62,563 nt of DNA from RGIG4576 sp045656705 (GTDB lineage Bacteria; Bacteroidota; Bacteroidia; Bacteroidales; Muribaculaceae), in assembly GCA_045656705.1 (NCBI GenBank), contig JAZORR010000032.1, forward strand, positions 1-62,563, in the 5' to 3' direction. Under the pieces are notes generated by a model. It was not told the origin of the DNA, did no database searches, and saw only the letters and a program-made list of their open reading frames with translations. The translations under genes and the position numbers were made by a program. This document shows, piece after piece, positions 1-8,432 of this stretch (its first letter is position 1; each line of letters starts with the position of its first letter).

Positions 1-156
1 TCCCTCTACATAATCGGTTATTACCTGTGATTTGTTCCGTCTATGACCGCCTTTAAATTGACGTCTGCAATCCTTACATTTGTACATTTGTTTTCGGCTT
101 CTCAAGCCGTTTCTAACGACGTTGTGCGAGCCACAAAAAAAGCATTTTTTTACCAT
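1..156 (-). CDS. Transposase, N-terminal fragment (window edge)
   Basis: The minus strand reads an open frame from ATG at 156 to the window edge (52 codons). It starts MVKKCFFCGSH and contains two Cys pairs (CFFC and CKDC) about 20 residues apart, followed by a basic stretch. This is the zinc-ribbon N-terminus found in several bacterial transposases, such as the zinc-binding variant of the IS256 group, IS1 and IS1595. The catalytic domain lies outside the window, so the IS family is a guess and the element's end between 157 and about 230 was not identified. That the element is an insertion sequence is inferred from the protein alone. Confidence 0.65.
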   Translation of the reverse strand, partial: MVKKCFFCGSHNVVRNGLRSRKQMYKCKDCRRQFKGGHRRNKSQVITDYVEG

Positions 157-232
157 ATCAATGAAAATCTACACAAAGATATGAATTTCAATTAATTACA
201 GCGTTTTTATCCTACTTTTTGTCCACCTTGCC

Positions 233-240
233 TAATTTTG
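233..240 (+). promoter_or_regulatory. Candidate -7 element for the LRR gene
   Basis: TAATTTTG matches the Bacteroidetes TAnnTTTG box 35 bases before the ATG at 275. No TTTG box sits at the usual distance upstream. It lies just outside the transposase gene, so it may be an outward-facing promoter at the IS border. Confidence 0.4.
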
Positions 241-274
241 CACTCAAACATAACTCTAAAAATTTACATTACTT

Positions 275-1142
275 ATGAAAAAAATTCTACTCGGTTTGAT
301 TTCACTTGTTGCAACAACATTTACTGCTAATGCTGTTTACATCAACGCAAAAAAACGGATTAAGATATCAAACCATCAACGATGACACAGCAGTACAACT
401 TGTAAAACCTAAATCTGGCAACACCTATGTTGGCGATTATGTGGTTCCTACTTCAATCACAAGCTCAAAATACGGCGAACTACCTGTAGTTGCTGTAGCC
501 GACAATGCTTTCGCTATGTGCGATATGTTGACATCGGTGATTCTTCCACAAAGTGTTACATCTATCGGTAACTATGCATTCGACACTTGCGAAAAACTTA
601 CCAAAGTGGAAATGCTAGGTGTGAAAACTATAGGACACTGGTCGTTCCGTTATTGTACTTCGCTCGAAAATCTTGTTTTCCCTGAAGGACTCTTGAGCAT
701 CGGTAACTATAGTTTCGACCACAACCTTAAGATGACTGTAGTAGACCTTCCTTCTTCTGTAACCAACTTGGGTGGATATGTATTCGAAGGTAACCCACAA
801 ATCACCACAGTTATCTGTCGTGCTATAGTACCTCCTGCAATCAAAAAAGGTTATATCGATGGCGAAGAAATCTACACTATCTTCGAAGATACAGATTATG
901 GTGACATCGAACTTATCGTTCCTGATGAATCTATCGATGCTTATCGTACCACTCTCGGATGGCACTATTTCACTAAAATCACTCCTCTCACAGTAACTGG
1001 TATTGAGGATATCGTAGTGGCTGAAGAAGTAGAAAGCAACGCTGTATACTACAACCTTCTTGGACGTGTAGTAACAAACCCACAAAAGGGCAACGTTCAC
1101 ATCAAAAAGACTGCTACCAAGACAGCGAAAATCATCTATTAA
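275..1142 (+). CDS. Secreted BspA-type leucine-rich-repeat protein with an apparent frameshift
   Basis: ATG at 275 opens a clear signal peptide (MKKILLGLISLVATTFTANA), but this frame departs at an A7 run (349-355) from the frame encoding the rest. Removing one A, or adding two, joins the signal peptide to a frame that stops at 1142. The mature part has LRR_5/BspA-type repeats (SVTSIGNYAFDTCEKLTKVE, then IGHWSFRYCTSLENL and LSIGNYSFDHNLKM), which are usually surface-exposed adhesin repeats. The C-terminus (VYYNLLGRVVTNP...) resembles the tail of three other secreted proteins here. The frameshift could be a sequencing error, a real inactivation or a phase-variable tract. An ATG at 306 in the second frame would give a protein without a signal peptide, so it is unlikely to be the true start. 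Confidence 0.75.
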
Positions 1143-1172
1143 TACAATCAATCACATAAACATATATAAACT

Positions 1173-1204
1173 AAAAAGGTTTCCATCACGGAAACCTTTT
1201 TTCT
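1173..1204 (+). terminator. Rho-independent terminator after the LRR gene
   Basis: AAAAAGGTTTCC (1173-1184) pairs with GGAAACCTTTTT (1190-1201) around a 5-base loop, followed by a T tract, 31 bases after the stop codon. Confidence 0.85.
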
Positions 1205-1277
1205 TGTTACCCACTCCTCAACACCTACTTTTTTTAATACAAAAATCTAAGAATGGTGTGTAACGAGTAGAAAGAGT

Positions 1278-1319
1278 AAACAAAAGAAGTCGCTTAAGGA
1301 TTGCTCCTCAAGCGACTTC
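1278..1319 (-). terminator. Terminator after korB
   Basis: GAAGTCGCTT (1286-1295) and AAGCGACTTC (1310-1319) form a 10-bp stem. Read on the minus strand it ends in TTTTGTTT, 37 bases beyond the korB stop. Confidence 0.85.
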
Positions 1320-1356
1320 ACCACTTACTAAACTTTATTATGAAAACTGAGATGTA

Positions 1357-2373
1357 TTACTTCACTTCCCAAGTTTCGCCTGCGAGAAGCATATCACGCA
1401 AGCAAGTGTAACCCTTCTTACCTTGCACTTCAGCCACTTGTTTTTCCACTTCTTGGTCATAAACAGGAGCTTCCACATCGCGAATCACACCCACTGCAAG
1501 AGGAAGGTCGTGACCGTCCATCATAGCCAATTGTTGGTGCAAGAAGTTGCTTTGGCAATGAGCATCATGTACAAGCACATCATCGATAGTGTAACCATCC
1601 TTACCGATTTCTACAGCCTTCAATGCGAAACCATCTTGCACAAGACCTTTATTCATATCCTTACCGAAAATCATCTTTTCGCCATGTACAAGGTGAATAG
1701 TGCGGTCGGCACGATATTCCTTATCTGTTACGAAATTATGAATTCCGTGATTGAAAATCACACAGTTTTGAAGCATTTCCACCACTGAGCAACCTTTGTG
1801 CTTAGCAGCAGCCACCATCACCTCTTGCGATGTCTTCAATTCCACGTCGATACTACGAGCGAAGAATGTACCACGAGCACCAAACACAAGTTCTGCTGGG
1901 ATGAATGGATCTTCTGTAGTTCCATAAGGAGCCGACTTACACACGAAACCACGATCACTTGTAGGAGAATATTGTCCCTTGGTCAAACCGTAGATTTTAT
2001 TGTTAAGTAGAAGCACATTTAGGTCCACATTTCTACGCACTTCGTGAATAAAGTGGTTACCACCGATAGCCAAGCCGTCGCCATCACCACACACTTGCCA
2101 CACTGTCATCTTTGGGTTTGCAGTCTTGAAACCTGTAGCGATAGCACCACCACGACCGTGGATTGTGTGGAAACCATAAGTATTCATATAATATGGCAAA
2201 CGAGAGCTACAACCGATACCAGAAATAACTGCAGTCATGTGAGGAGCTACGCCCACTTCTGCCATTGCCTTGTGAAGCACTGCAAGCACTGCGTGGTCGC
2301 CACAACCCGGACACCAGCGTACATATTGGTCGCTCTTATAATCAGCGTTGGTATATTTCTTATTTTCTTCCAT
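1357..2373 (-). CDS. korB: 2-oxoglutarate:ferredoxin oxidoreductase, beta subunit
   Basis: This is the thiamine-pyrophosphate subunit of a cytoplasmic 2-oxoacid:ferredoxin oxidoreductase, which oxidatively decarboxylates 2-oxoglutarate to succinyl-CoA with reduction of ferredoxin. Residues 21-27 are CPGCGDH, and GDGD at 96-99 followed by Asn106 forms the Mg-TPP binding motif; ISGIGCSSRLP at 50-60 is typical of the family. The length (338) is normal for the short beta subunit, which lacks the extra ferredoxin domain of PorB-type enzymes. It starts five bases after the korA stop, so the two are co-transcribed. Substrate preference for 2-oxoglutarate is inferred from family resemblance; a related 2-oxoacid is possible. 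Confidence 0.92.
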   Translation of the reverse strand: MEENKKYTNADYKSDQYVRWCPGCGDHAVLAVLHKAMAEVGVAPHMTAVISGIGCSSRLPYYMNTYGFHTIHGRGGAIATGFKTANPKMTVWQVCGDGDGLAIGGNHFIHEVRRNVDLNVLLLNNKIYGLTKGQYSPTSDRGFVCKSAPYGTTEDPFIPAELVFGARGTFFARSIDVELKTSQEVMVAAAKHKGCSVVEMLQNCVIFNHGIHNFVTDKEYRADRTIHLVHGEKMIFGKDMNKGLVQDGFALKAVEIGKDGYTIDDVLVHDAHCQSNFLHQQLAMMDGHDLPLAVGVIRDVEAPVYDQEVEKQVAEVQGKKGYTCLRDMLLAGETWEVK

Positions 2374-2378
2374 AACGA

Positions 2379-4226
2379 TTAACCCTCCATAACTTTAGTT
2401 AGACCATCTACGATTTCTTGTACCAAGAATGGTTGACCTTGTACCTTATTGATACGCTTAATGTTCACCATTGGGAACTTAGCTTGCAAGAAGTCGGCAA
2501 ACTGACCGTTGTTCAATTCGGCAACTACCACATTCTTATATTTCTTGATAATTTCTTCAGTATTAACAGGAAGTGGATTGATGTAGCGGAAGTGTGCAAA
2601 TGCCACTGGCTTGCCGGCTGCATTCAATTCTTCTACGGCTGTGTAAAGGTGACCATAAGTACCACCCCAACCTATTAGCAATGTATCGGCATCAACATCA
2701 CCTTGCACTTGTTGAGTAGGGATATTGCCAGCAATCTTGTTCACCTTTTCTTGGCGAGTAGCCACCATCTTTTCGTGGTTTAGTGGATCGGTAGAGATTG
2801 CACTTGTATTGTAGTCCTTTTCAAGACCGCCAAGACGATGCATAAAGCCTTCGGTACCTGGCACTGCCCAATAGCGTACAAGTGTTTCCTCATTGCGCAT
2901 ATAAGGCTTCCATCCTTGTTCGAGCATTTCTGGTTTCACAAAGTTTGGCTTGATAGCAGGATATTCGTCTGCTTCTGGAATACGCCATGCCGAAGAACCA
3001 TTAGCGATGAAACCGTCGGTAAGAAGGATTACAGGAGTCATATGTTCCACTGCGATACGAGCAGCTTCAAATGCCATCTCGAAGCAATCGGTTGGAGACG
3101 CTGCTGCCACCACTGCAAGTGGAGATTCACCGTTGCGACCATATAGACATTGCATCAAGTCGGTTTGTTCTGTCTTTGTAGGAAGACCTGTTGATGGACC
3201 ACCGCGTTGCACGTCGATAATCACAAGAGGAAGTTCTGCCATCACTGCAAGACCCATAGCCTCACCCTTTAGAGCGATACCAGGACCTGATGTACTTGTT
3301 GCGGCAAGGTTACCAGCAAAAGATGCACCGATAGCCGAGCAGATACCCGCAATTTCGTCTTCCATTTGGCAAGCCTTCACACCAAGGTCTTTACGCTTTG
3401 CAAGTTCGTGAAGCACATCAGTAGCAGGAGTGATAGGATAACTACCAAGGAATAGAGGCAAGTTAGCCTTTTCTGCTGCCATGATAAGGCCCCATGCTGT
3501 AGCTGTATTACCATTCACATCGGTGTAAACACCAGGACGAATATCGTCTGTTTCGATGCGATAAGTAGACACTGAAGCGTGGATATTGTTACCATAATCG
3601 TAACCTGCACGTATCACCTTAGCATTAGCTTCGGCCACTGCAGGCTTCTTAGCAAATTTATTTTCGATGAATTTGATAGCGTTTTCAAGTGGACGGTCAA
3701 ACAACCAGCACACCAAACCAAGCGCAAACATATTCTTACACTTAGTCACCGACTTCAAGTCCATACCACTATCGGCAAGGGCATCTTTCACCATAGAGGT
3801 CATTGGCACTTCCACCACTTGAGCCTTCAATCCGATTTCGGTATATGGATCTTCTGTCTTGAATAGAGCCTTGTCGAGGTCGGCTTTCTTGAAGCAATCG
3901 ATGTCTACAATTGCCACACCACCTTCTTTTAAGAACTTAGCATTTTGCTTTAGAGCAGCAGGGTTCATCGACACAAGCACATCTGCTTTATCACCAGGAG
4001 TGTGAACTCCCTTACCTATGCTCACTTGGAATCCCGATACGCCACTTAGTGTGCCTTGAGGTGCACGCACTTCGGCTGGATAGTCAGGGAAAGTAGAGAT
4101 TTGGTTACCGATACCGGCCGACACATTCGAGAAAATATTTCCCGCCAATTGCATACCGTCGCCAGAGTCACCAGAGAAACGCACTACCACCTTCTCCAAC
4201 ATTTTTACATTGGTCTTTTCTAACAT
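2379..4226 (-). CDS. korA: 2-oxoglutarate:ferredoxin oxidoreductase, fused gamma-alpha subunit
   Basis: The protein is 615 aa and joins two modules. The N-terminal gamma domain (about residues 10-190) has VVRFSGDSGDGMQLAGN and PAEVRAPQGT. The alpha/pyrimidine-binding domain (about 215-600) has GSYPITPATDVLHELA, QMEDEIAGICSAIGASFAG and the RGGPSTGLPTKTEQTDLMQ segment. This gamma-alpha fusion is the usual KorA form in Bacteroidetes. With KorB it provides the ferredoxin-linked route from 2-oxoglutarate to succinyl-CoA. Two MLEK starts lie eight codons apart (4226 and 4202) and the sequence does not decide between them. A terminator between fhs and korA and a -7 box at 4288-4295 suggest its own transcription start. 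Confidence 0.93.
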   Translation of the reverse strand: MLEKTNVKMLEKVVVRFSGDSGDGMQLAGNIFSNVSAGIGNQISTFPDYPAEVRAPQGTLSGVSGFQVSIGKGVHTPGDKADVLVSMNPAALKQNAKFLKEGGVAIVDIDCFKKADLDKALFKTEDPYTEIGLKAQVVEVPMTSMVKDALADSGMDLKSVTKCKNMFALGLVCWLFDRPLENAIKFIENKFAKKPAVAEANAKVIRAGYDYGNNIHASVSTYRIETDDIRPGVYTDVNGNTATAWGLIMAAEKANLPLFLGSYPITPATDVLHELAKRKDLGVKACQMEDEIAGICSAIGASFAGNLAATSTSGPGIALKGEAMGLAVMAELPLVIIDVQRGGPSTGLPTKTEQTDLMQCLYGRNGESPLAVVAAASPTDCFEMAFEAARIAVEHMTPVILLTDGFIANGSSAWRIPEADEYPAIKPNFVKPEMLEQGWKPYMRNEETLVRYWAVPGTEGFMHRLGGLEKDYNTSAISTDPLNHEKMVATRQEKVNKIAGNIPTQQVQGDVDADTLLIGWGGTYGHLYTAVEELNAAGKPVAFAHFRYINPLPVNTEEIIKKYKNVVVAELNNGQFADFLQAKFPMVNIKRINKVQGQPFLVQEIVDGLTKVMEG

Positions 4227-4287
4227 AATGTAATAGTTAATAATGTAGTTATATTGTTTTTTGTTTTTTAGGCTTATAAAGTCTTGA

Positions 4288-4295
4288 CAAAGTTA
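4288..4295 (-). promoter_or_regulatory. Candidate -7 element for korAB
   Basis: Minus strand TAACTTTG matches TAnnTTTG about 60 bases before the korA ATG. No -33 TTTG at 19-21 bases. Confidence 0.55.
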
Positions 4296-4349
4296 ATGGA
4301 TATTGTTTTGAAAAAGAAATTTTTTCAAAGAAAAAACATTCTGTTTCTT

Positions 4350-4385
4350 AAAAAATTATGAGATACACAGAGGTGTATATCATAA
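4350..4385 (-). terminator. Terminator after fhs
   Basis: TTATGAGATACAC (4356-4368) and GTGTATATCATAA (4373-4385) pair with one mismatch around AGAG. On the minus strand the stem is followed by six T (A-run 4350-4355), 38 bases past the fhs stop. Confidence 0.75.
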
Positions 4386-4422
4386 TATATATTCCTACTT
4401 TTTGCACTTACATAGCACCCCT

Positions 4423-6090
4423 TTACGACAATCCTTCAATTTCGCCGTTTACGATATCTATGTATAGGGCTTGTGGTTTGGCTGGAAGGCCTGGCATACG
4501 CATGATTTCACCCGAAATCACTACCAGCATTTCAGCTCCTGCATTTATCACAATATCCTGCACATGGAAGTCAAATCCCGATGGTGCATTGATGAGTTTG
4601 GCATTGGTAGAGAACGAATATTGTGTCTTAGCTATGCATATAGGGAAATGCGAGAAACCCAATTCCTCTATCATCGCCAATTTCTTCTTTGCAGTAGGAC
4701 TGAATGTGATAAGGTTTGCACCATAGAGGTTTTGAGTCACCTTTGTGATTTTTGTCTTCACATCGTCTTCGTCGGCATAGGTGAAAGTCATCTCTTTCGA
4801 TGGATTTTCATCAATTGTCTTCACCACAAGGTTTGCCAATTCCACAGCACCTGCACCTCCTTCCACGAAGGCATTGTTCACCGCAAAACCGATGCCTTGA
4901 GCGGCACAATGTTCGCGCACAAAATTGATTTCTTCTTCTGTGTCATCACCATAACGGTTGAATGCCACCACCACTGTTTGTCCAAACGATGCCAAGTTCT
5001 TTAAGTGCTTATCCATATTAGCCACACCCACCTTCAATGCCTCGAGATTTGGTTCACTGATAAGGTCTTGTGGCACACCGCCATGCATTTTCAACGCACG
5101 AGCTGTCACCACCAATACTGTAAGTTTTGGATTCAAACCTGCCTTACGACACTTGATATTGTAGAATTTTTCTGCTCCAAGGTCGGCACCAAATCCAGCT
5201 TCGGTGATAGTGTAATCGCTGAATGTCATTGCCAATTTAGTAGATAAGATTGAGTTGCAACCGTGTGCAATATTGGCAAACGGACCTCCATGCACAAAGG
5301 CTGGAGTATTTTCGGTGGTTTGCACCAAGTTTGGAGATAGTGCATCTTTTAGTAGCGTGATGATAGCACCTGCCACTCCAAGGTCTTTCACTGTGAATGG
5401 TTTATTGTCGAATGTGTAACCGAGCAAAATATTTTCGATGCGACGGCGCAAGTCTTCTTCATCTTTCGCCAAACATAGAATAGCCATAATTTCAGAAGCT
5501 GGAGTGATATCGAAGCCTGATTCTTGAGTCACACCGTTGGTCTTTGGTCCGAGACCGGTAACTATGTAACGCAAAGAGCGGTCGTTAATATCAAGCACAC
5601 GACGCCATAGGATTTCCTTCAAGCCGAAACCGTTATCTCTATGTTGGTAGATATAATTATCGAGCAATGCCGATATCATATTATTGGCAGTGGTGATAGC
5701 ATGGAAATCGCCTGTGAAGTGAAGATTGATTTTCTCCATAGGTAGCACTTGAGCATATCCTCCACCAGCTGCTCCACCCTTCATGCCGAAGCAAGGACCA
5801 AGCGATGGTTCACGCAATGCCACGATAGCATTCTTGCCTATCTTATTCATGCCCAATGCCAAACCCACCGACACGGTGGTCTTGCCGATACCTGCCTTAG
5901 TAGGAGTGATTGCAGTCACCAGGATAAGGTTATTCTTTTTCACCTTTTCTTCGTCGATAAGGTCAATGTCTACCTTTGCTATGTGACGACCATAGTGAGT
6001 TACCTTATCTTCAGGCATATTCACCGACTTTGCGAGTTCTTTAATCTTTCTCAGCTCTATACTGCGAGCTATTTCTATATCCGATTTCAT
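4423..6090 (-). CDS. fhs: Formate--tetrahydrofolate ligase
   Basis: This cytoplasmic enzyme condenses formate with tetrahydrofolate using ATP to give 10-formyl-THF, feeding purine and other one-carbon reactions. The P-loop segment TPTKAGIGKTTVSVGL lies at residues 63-78, after a normal N-terminal arm. Other family segments are REPSLGPCFGMKGGAAGGGY and FVHGGPFANIAHGCNS. At 555 aa it is full length. The start at 6090 gives the standard N-terminus. It lies upstream of korAB on the same strand but is separated by a terminator-like hairpin. Confidence 0.96.
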   Translation of the reverse strand: MKSDIEIARSIELRKIKELAKSVNMPEDKVTHYGRHIAKVDIDLIDEEKVKKNNLILVTAITPTKAGIGKTTVSVGLALGMNKIGKNAIVALREPSLGPCFGMKGGAAGGGYAQVLPMEKINLHFTGDFHAITTANNMISALLDNYIYQHRDNGFGLKEILWRRVLDINDRSLRYIVTGLGPKTNGVTQESGFDITPASEIMAILCLAKDEEDLRRRIENILLGYTFDNKPFTVKDLGVAGAIITLLKDALSPNLVQTTENTPAFVHGGPFANIAHGCNSILSTKLAMTFSDYTITEAGFGADLGAEKFYNIKCRKAGLNPKLTVLVVTARALKMHGGVPQDLISEPNLEALKVGVANMDKHLKNLASFGQTVVVAFNRYGDDTEEEINFVREHCAAQGIGFAVNNAFVEGGAGAVELANLVVKTIDENPSKEMTFTYADEDDVKTKITKVTQNLYGANLITFSPTAKKKLAMIEELGFSHFPICIAKTQYSFSTNAKLINAPSGFDFHVQDIVINAGAEMLVVISGEIMRMPGLPAKPQALYIDIVNGEIEGLS

Positions 6091-6161
6091 TTATATATGT
6101 ATTTTTATTTCTTTTCGTTAATTTTTTCAAGAGGATTCCACTATTTTCACAGTCTACTATC

Positions 6162-7736
6162 TCACCCTTGACCTTGCGACTTTGGAGTCACAGGAGCATC
6201 GGCTGGATTGTGAGCCTCGGTTTTGAATGTGCGACAATACACCTTGCCACTATCCGTAACCACCCACATCACATTAGCCACCATCTTCATGCGAGTGATA
6301 GTGCCTTCGGGCGATGGAAGGATAGCACGCACACGGCCATTTTGGTCGGCAATCTGTATGCCACTCTCGGTAGCAATGTAAAGGTTGCCAAGAGTATCGA
6401 AAAACGGACTATGACCTTCCACTTGAACACTGTTTGGGGTATTATGAAGCCAATAAAACTGCTCTCCATTACTCAATGTGCCATCTTCATTGATAGTGTA
6501 AGCCACAAGCCAATTCGAATGCTTCTCAGTTTGCACCAATAGCGTAGAATTAGGATACACTGCTATCTCACTGCCACCATTTGGCAATGTATTCAGTTTC
6601 ACAGGCTTTTCTGCACCACGTTTCAGCCATATCTCACCATCAGCAGTCACACCATACACATTGCCATTGTGTAGCGATATGGTATTTGACATTTTTAGTT
6701 TCTTTCCAAATGTAACCTTTGCATCATCTTGAGCAAATACTGCTTCTCTATCTGCCACAGTTACTTCTTCCCATCCGATACTGTCCACAAGCACAGTAGT
6801 GAGCATATTATTCAAACTCTTACCGGCCTTTGGTGCATTTGGCCATCCACGCCACAGCCAGCGCATAGCATCTGGGAAAAGTTTCGCACCATGGTAAATA
6901 TTGTGCTTACTGCGATCCCAGCGATGTGTATACTCATACCCAGCAAAGTTTAGAGCAGTCTCTGTGAGTTTGTTATATTCAAACCAGTCGCCAAACAACG
7001 GATTCCAAGCATCAAACTCCCCATCGTGCATATAGATGCGAAGGGGCTTTGGCTCGGTCTTGCGTATAAGTGCTGGAATGGTGTGACCACCACGCATCGA
7101 CACAAATGTACCCACTGTGCAATACACACGACTGAAAAGGTCGGGACACGACCACGCTGCTACAAACGAACATATACCTCCACTACTTGCACCCGTAATA
7201 GCACGATCGGCAGCACGGTTAGATATGTTTAGCTTTCGTCCATCATCGAGAGTAATATCCTCCACCATAGGAAGCACTTCGGTTTCTATAAAACGAGCAA
7301 ATGTACCATCTATGCGGTCAAACTCATTACTGCGATTATAGCGCAGCACATTACCATCTTTATCATATATTACACCAGGATTCACAAACACACCTATGGT
7401 CACAGGCATCTCCCCGGTGGCAATAAGATTATCCATCACAGTAGTCATTCCATAGTACACAGCACCATCAAGGCACACAAGCAAGCAAGCTGGTGTGGTT
7501 CCGTCATATTTCTTTGGCACATAGATTTTTATGGTACGAGTAGTTCCTGGATATATAGCCGACGTGTCAAACACTCGCTCTATCACCACACCCTGTTGAT
7601 CGGCAGGCAAAGCCACACGAGCAGGATCGTCGGGATACGACGCATTTTGCGCCTGCTGAGCATTCGCCACTACCGCCACATTTAGCATCATCATAGCCAC
7701 AAATAGGCTTCTCAATAATAGGTCTACAACTTTCAT
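6162..7736 (-). CDS. Secreted esterase with a C-terminal beta-propeller-like domain
   Basis: A signal peptide (about residues 1-26, ending VVANA) precedes an alpha/beta-hydrolase domain of the enterochelin/feruloyl esterase type (residues about 45-320). GASSG at 182-186 supplies the nucleophile Ser184; candidate acid and base lie in DGEFDAWNP and the HRWDRSKHNIYHG segment. The rest (about 340-510) looks like an SMP-30/NHL-type propeller: repeated NGNVYGVTADGEIWL, NSTLLVQTEKHSNWLVAY and LGNLYIATESGIQIADQNGR units. Such enzymes usually remove ester substituents from plant glycans in the periplasm, but no polysaccharide-utilisation genes surround it, so the substrate is unknown. A -7 box sits at 7763-7770. 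Confidence 0.8.
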   Translation of the reverse strand: MKVVDLLLRSLFVAMMMLNVAVVANAQQAQNASYPDDPARVALPADQQGVVIERVFDTSAIYPGTTRTIKIYVPKKYDGTTPACLLVCLDGAVYYGMTTVMDNLIATGEMPVTIGVFVNPGVIYDKDGNVLRYNRSNEFDRIDGTFARFIETEVLPMVEDITLDDGRKLNISNRAADRAITGASSGGICSFVAAWSCPDLFSRVYCTVGTFVSMRGGHTIPALIRKTEPKPLRIYMHDGEFDAWNPLFGDWFEYNKLTETALNFAGYEYTHRWDRSKHNIYHGAKLFPDAMRWLWRGWPNAPKAGKSLNNMLTTVLVDSIGWEEVTVADREAVFAQDDAKVTFGKKLKMSNTISLHNGNVYGVTADGEIWLKRGAEKPVKLNTLPNGGSEIAVYPNSTLLVQTEKHSNWLVAYTINEDGTLSNGEQFYWLHNTPNSVQVEGHSPFFDTLGNLYIATESGIQIADQNGRVRAILPSPEGTITRMKMVANVMWVVTDSGKVYCRTFKTEAHNPADAPVTPKSQGQG

Positions 7737-7762
7737 ATATAATTAAGGTATATATTATCTGC

Positions 7763-7770
7763 CAAAGTTA
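7763..7770 (-). promoter_or_regulatory. Candidate -7 element for the esterase gene
   Basis: Minus strand TAACTTTG, 26 bases before the ATG. The surrounding plus-strand sequence CAAAGTTAATG is the same as at the korA promoter. Confidence 0.55.
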
Positions 7771-8024
7771 ATGATTTTTCTCCAATATCCCACTCTATCC
7801 CTTCCATAATTTACTGAGTCTTTGCAGAAAGAGATATCATATTAACAAATTTAACATCCCCGATTTTAACATTTCCAACACCTATAGGGGTATAATTTCA
7901 GGGGTAATAATGCTCTTTTCACCTCCCGAAAATGCGTGTTTTTCTTCATTTATTACTGATTTTTTTCCGCAAACAAGAGTTGAAAACACTTCGAATTGTC
8001 TTAAAAAATGTAAATTAAGCACCA

Positions 8025-8059
8025 AAAACTGCACATTACAATACTAATTGTGCAGTTTT
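8025..8059. promoter_or_regulatory. Perfect 11-bp inverted repeat upstream of acpP
   Basis: AAAACTGCACA (8025-8035) and TGTGCAGTTTT (8049-8059) are separated by 13 bases. It lies about 50 bases upstream of the acpP -7 box, between divergent genes, so it is more likely an operator or a small-RNA terminator than a terminator of either neighbour. Confidence 0.45.
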
Positions 8060-8105
8060 AAGCAAATTCTCTATGCATTTACTTTTAAATATGAATAATA
8101 ATTGT

Positions 8106-8113
8106 TTACTTTG
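8106..8113 (+). promoter_or_regulatory. Candidate -7 element for acpP-fabF
   Basis: TTACTTTG, a one-base variant of TAnnTTTG, lies 48 bases before the acpP ATG in an AT-rich leader. Confidence 0.45.
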
Positions 8114-8161
8114 CACCGCAAATTTAAAAATCAATTTATTACTAATTAAAAATTTATTATT

Positions 8162-8395
8162 ATGTCAGAAATTGCAGAAAGAGTAACAGCGATAATCGTT
8201 GACAAACTTGGTGTTAACGAAACAGAAGTAAAGCCAGAAGCTACATTTGCTCAAGATCTTGGTGCTGATTCACTTGATACAGTAGAATTGATCATGGAAT
8301 TCGAAAAGGAATTCGGTCTTCAAATTCCAGACGATCAAGCTGAAAAGATTCAAACTGTAGGTGACGCTATCGCTTATATCGAAGCTAACAAGTAA
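8162..8395 (+). CDS. acpP: Acyl carrier protein
   Basis: This 77-residue acidic protein carries the DSL phosphopantetheine site (GADSLDTVELIMEFE), with Ser37 as the attachment residue. It shuttles acyl chains during type II fatty acid synthesis in the cytoplasm. Length and sequence are standard. fabF follows after 37 bases on the same strand, the usual Bacteroidetes pair. Confidence 0.97.
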   Translation: MSEIAERVTAIIVDKLGVNETEVKPEATFAQDLGADSLDTVELIMEFEKEFGLQIPDDQAEKIQTVGDAIAYIEANK

Positions 8396-8432
8396 TTTGT
8401 TTGATATTTCTTTTATTTCCTATATATAAAGT

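Larger units (their letters stand above)
7737..8161. other. Divergent intergenic region between the esterase gene and acpP
   Basis: This 425-base gap holds the esterase -7 box (7763-7770), a CCTATAGG palindrome near 7881 followed by AGGGGTA repeated about 17 bases apart, an 11-bp inverted repeat (8025-8059) and the acpP -7 box. No convincing gene is seen; a 45-codon ORF from 7909 was rejected. Confidence 0.6.

Noticed and set aside
7909..8046. 45-codon ORF in the acpP upstream region
   Set aside because: Low-complexity, no start-site features or homology, and it runs through the inverted repeat.
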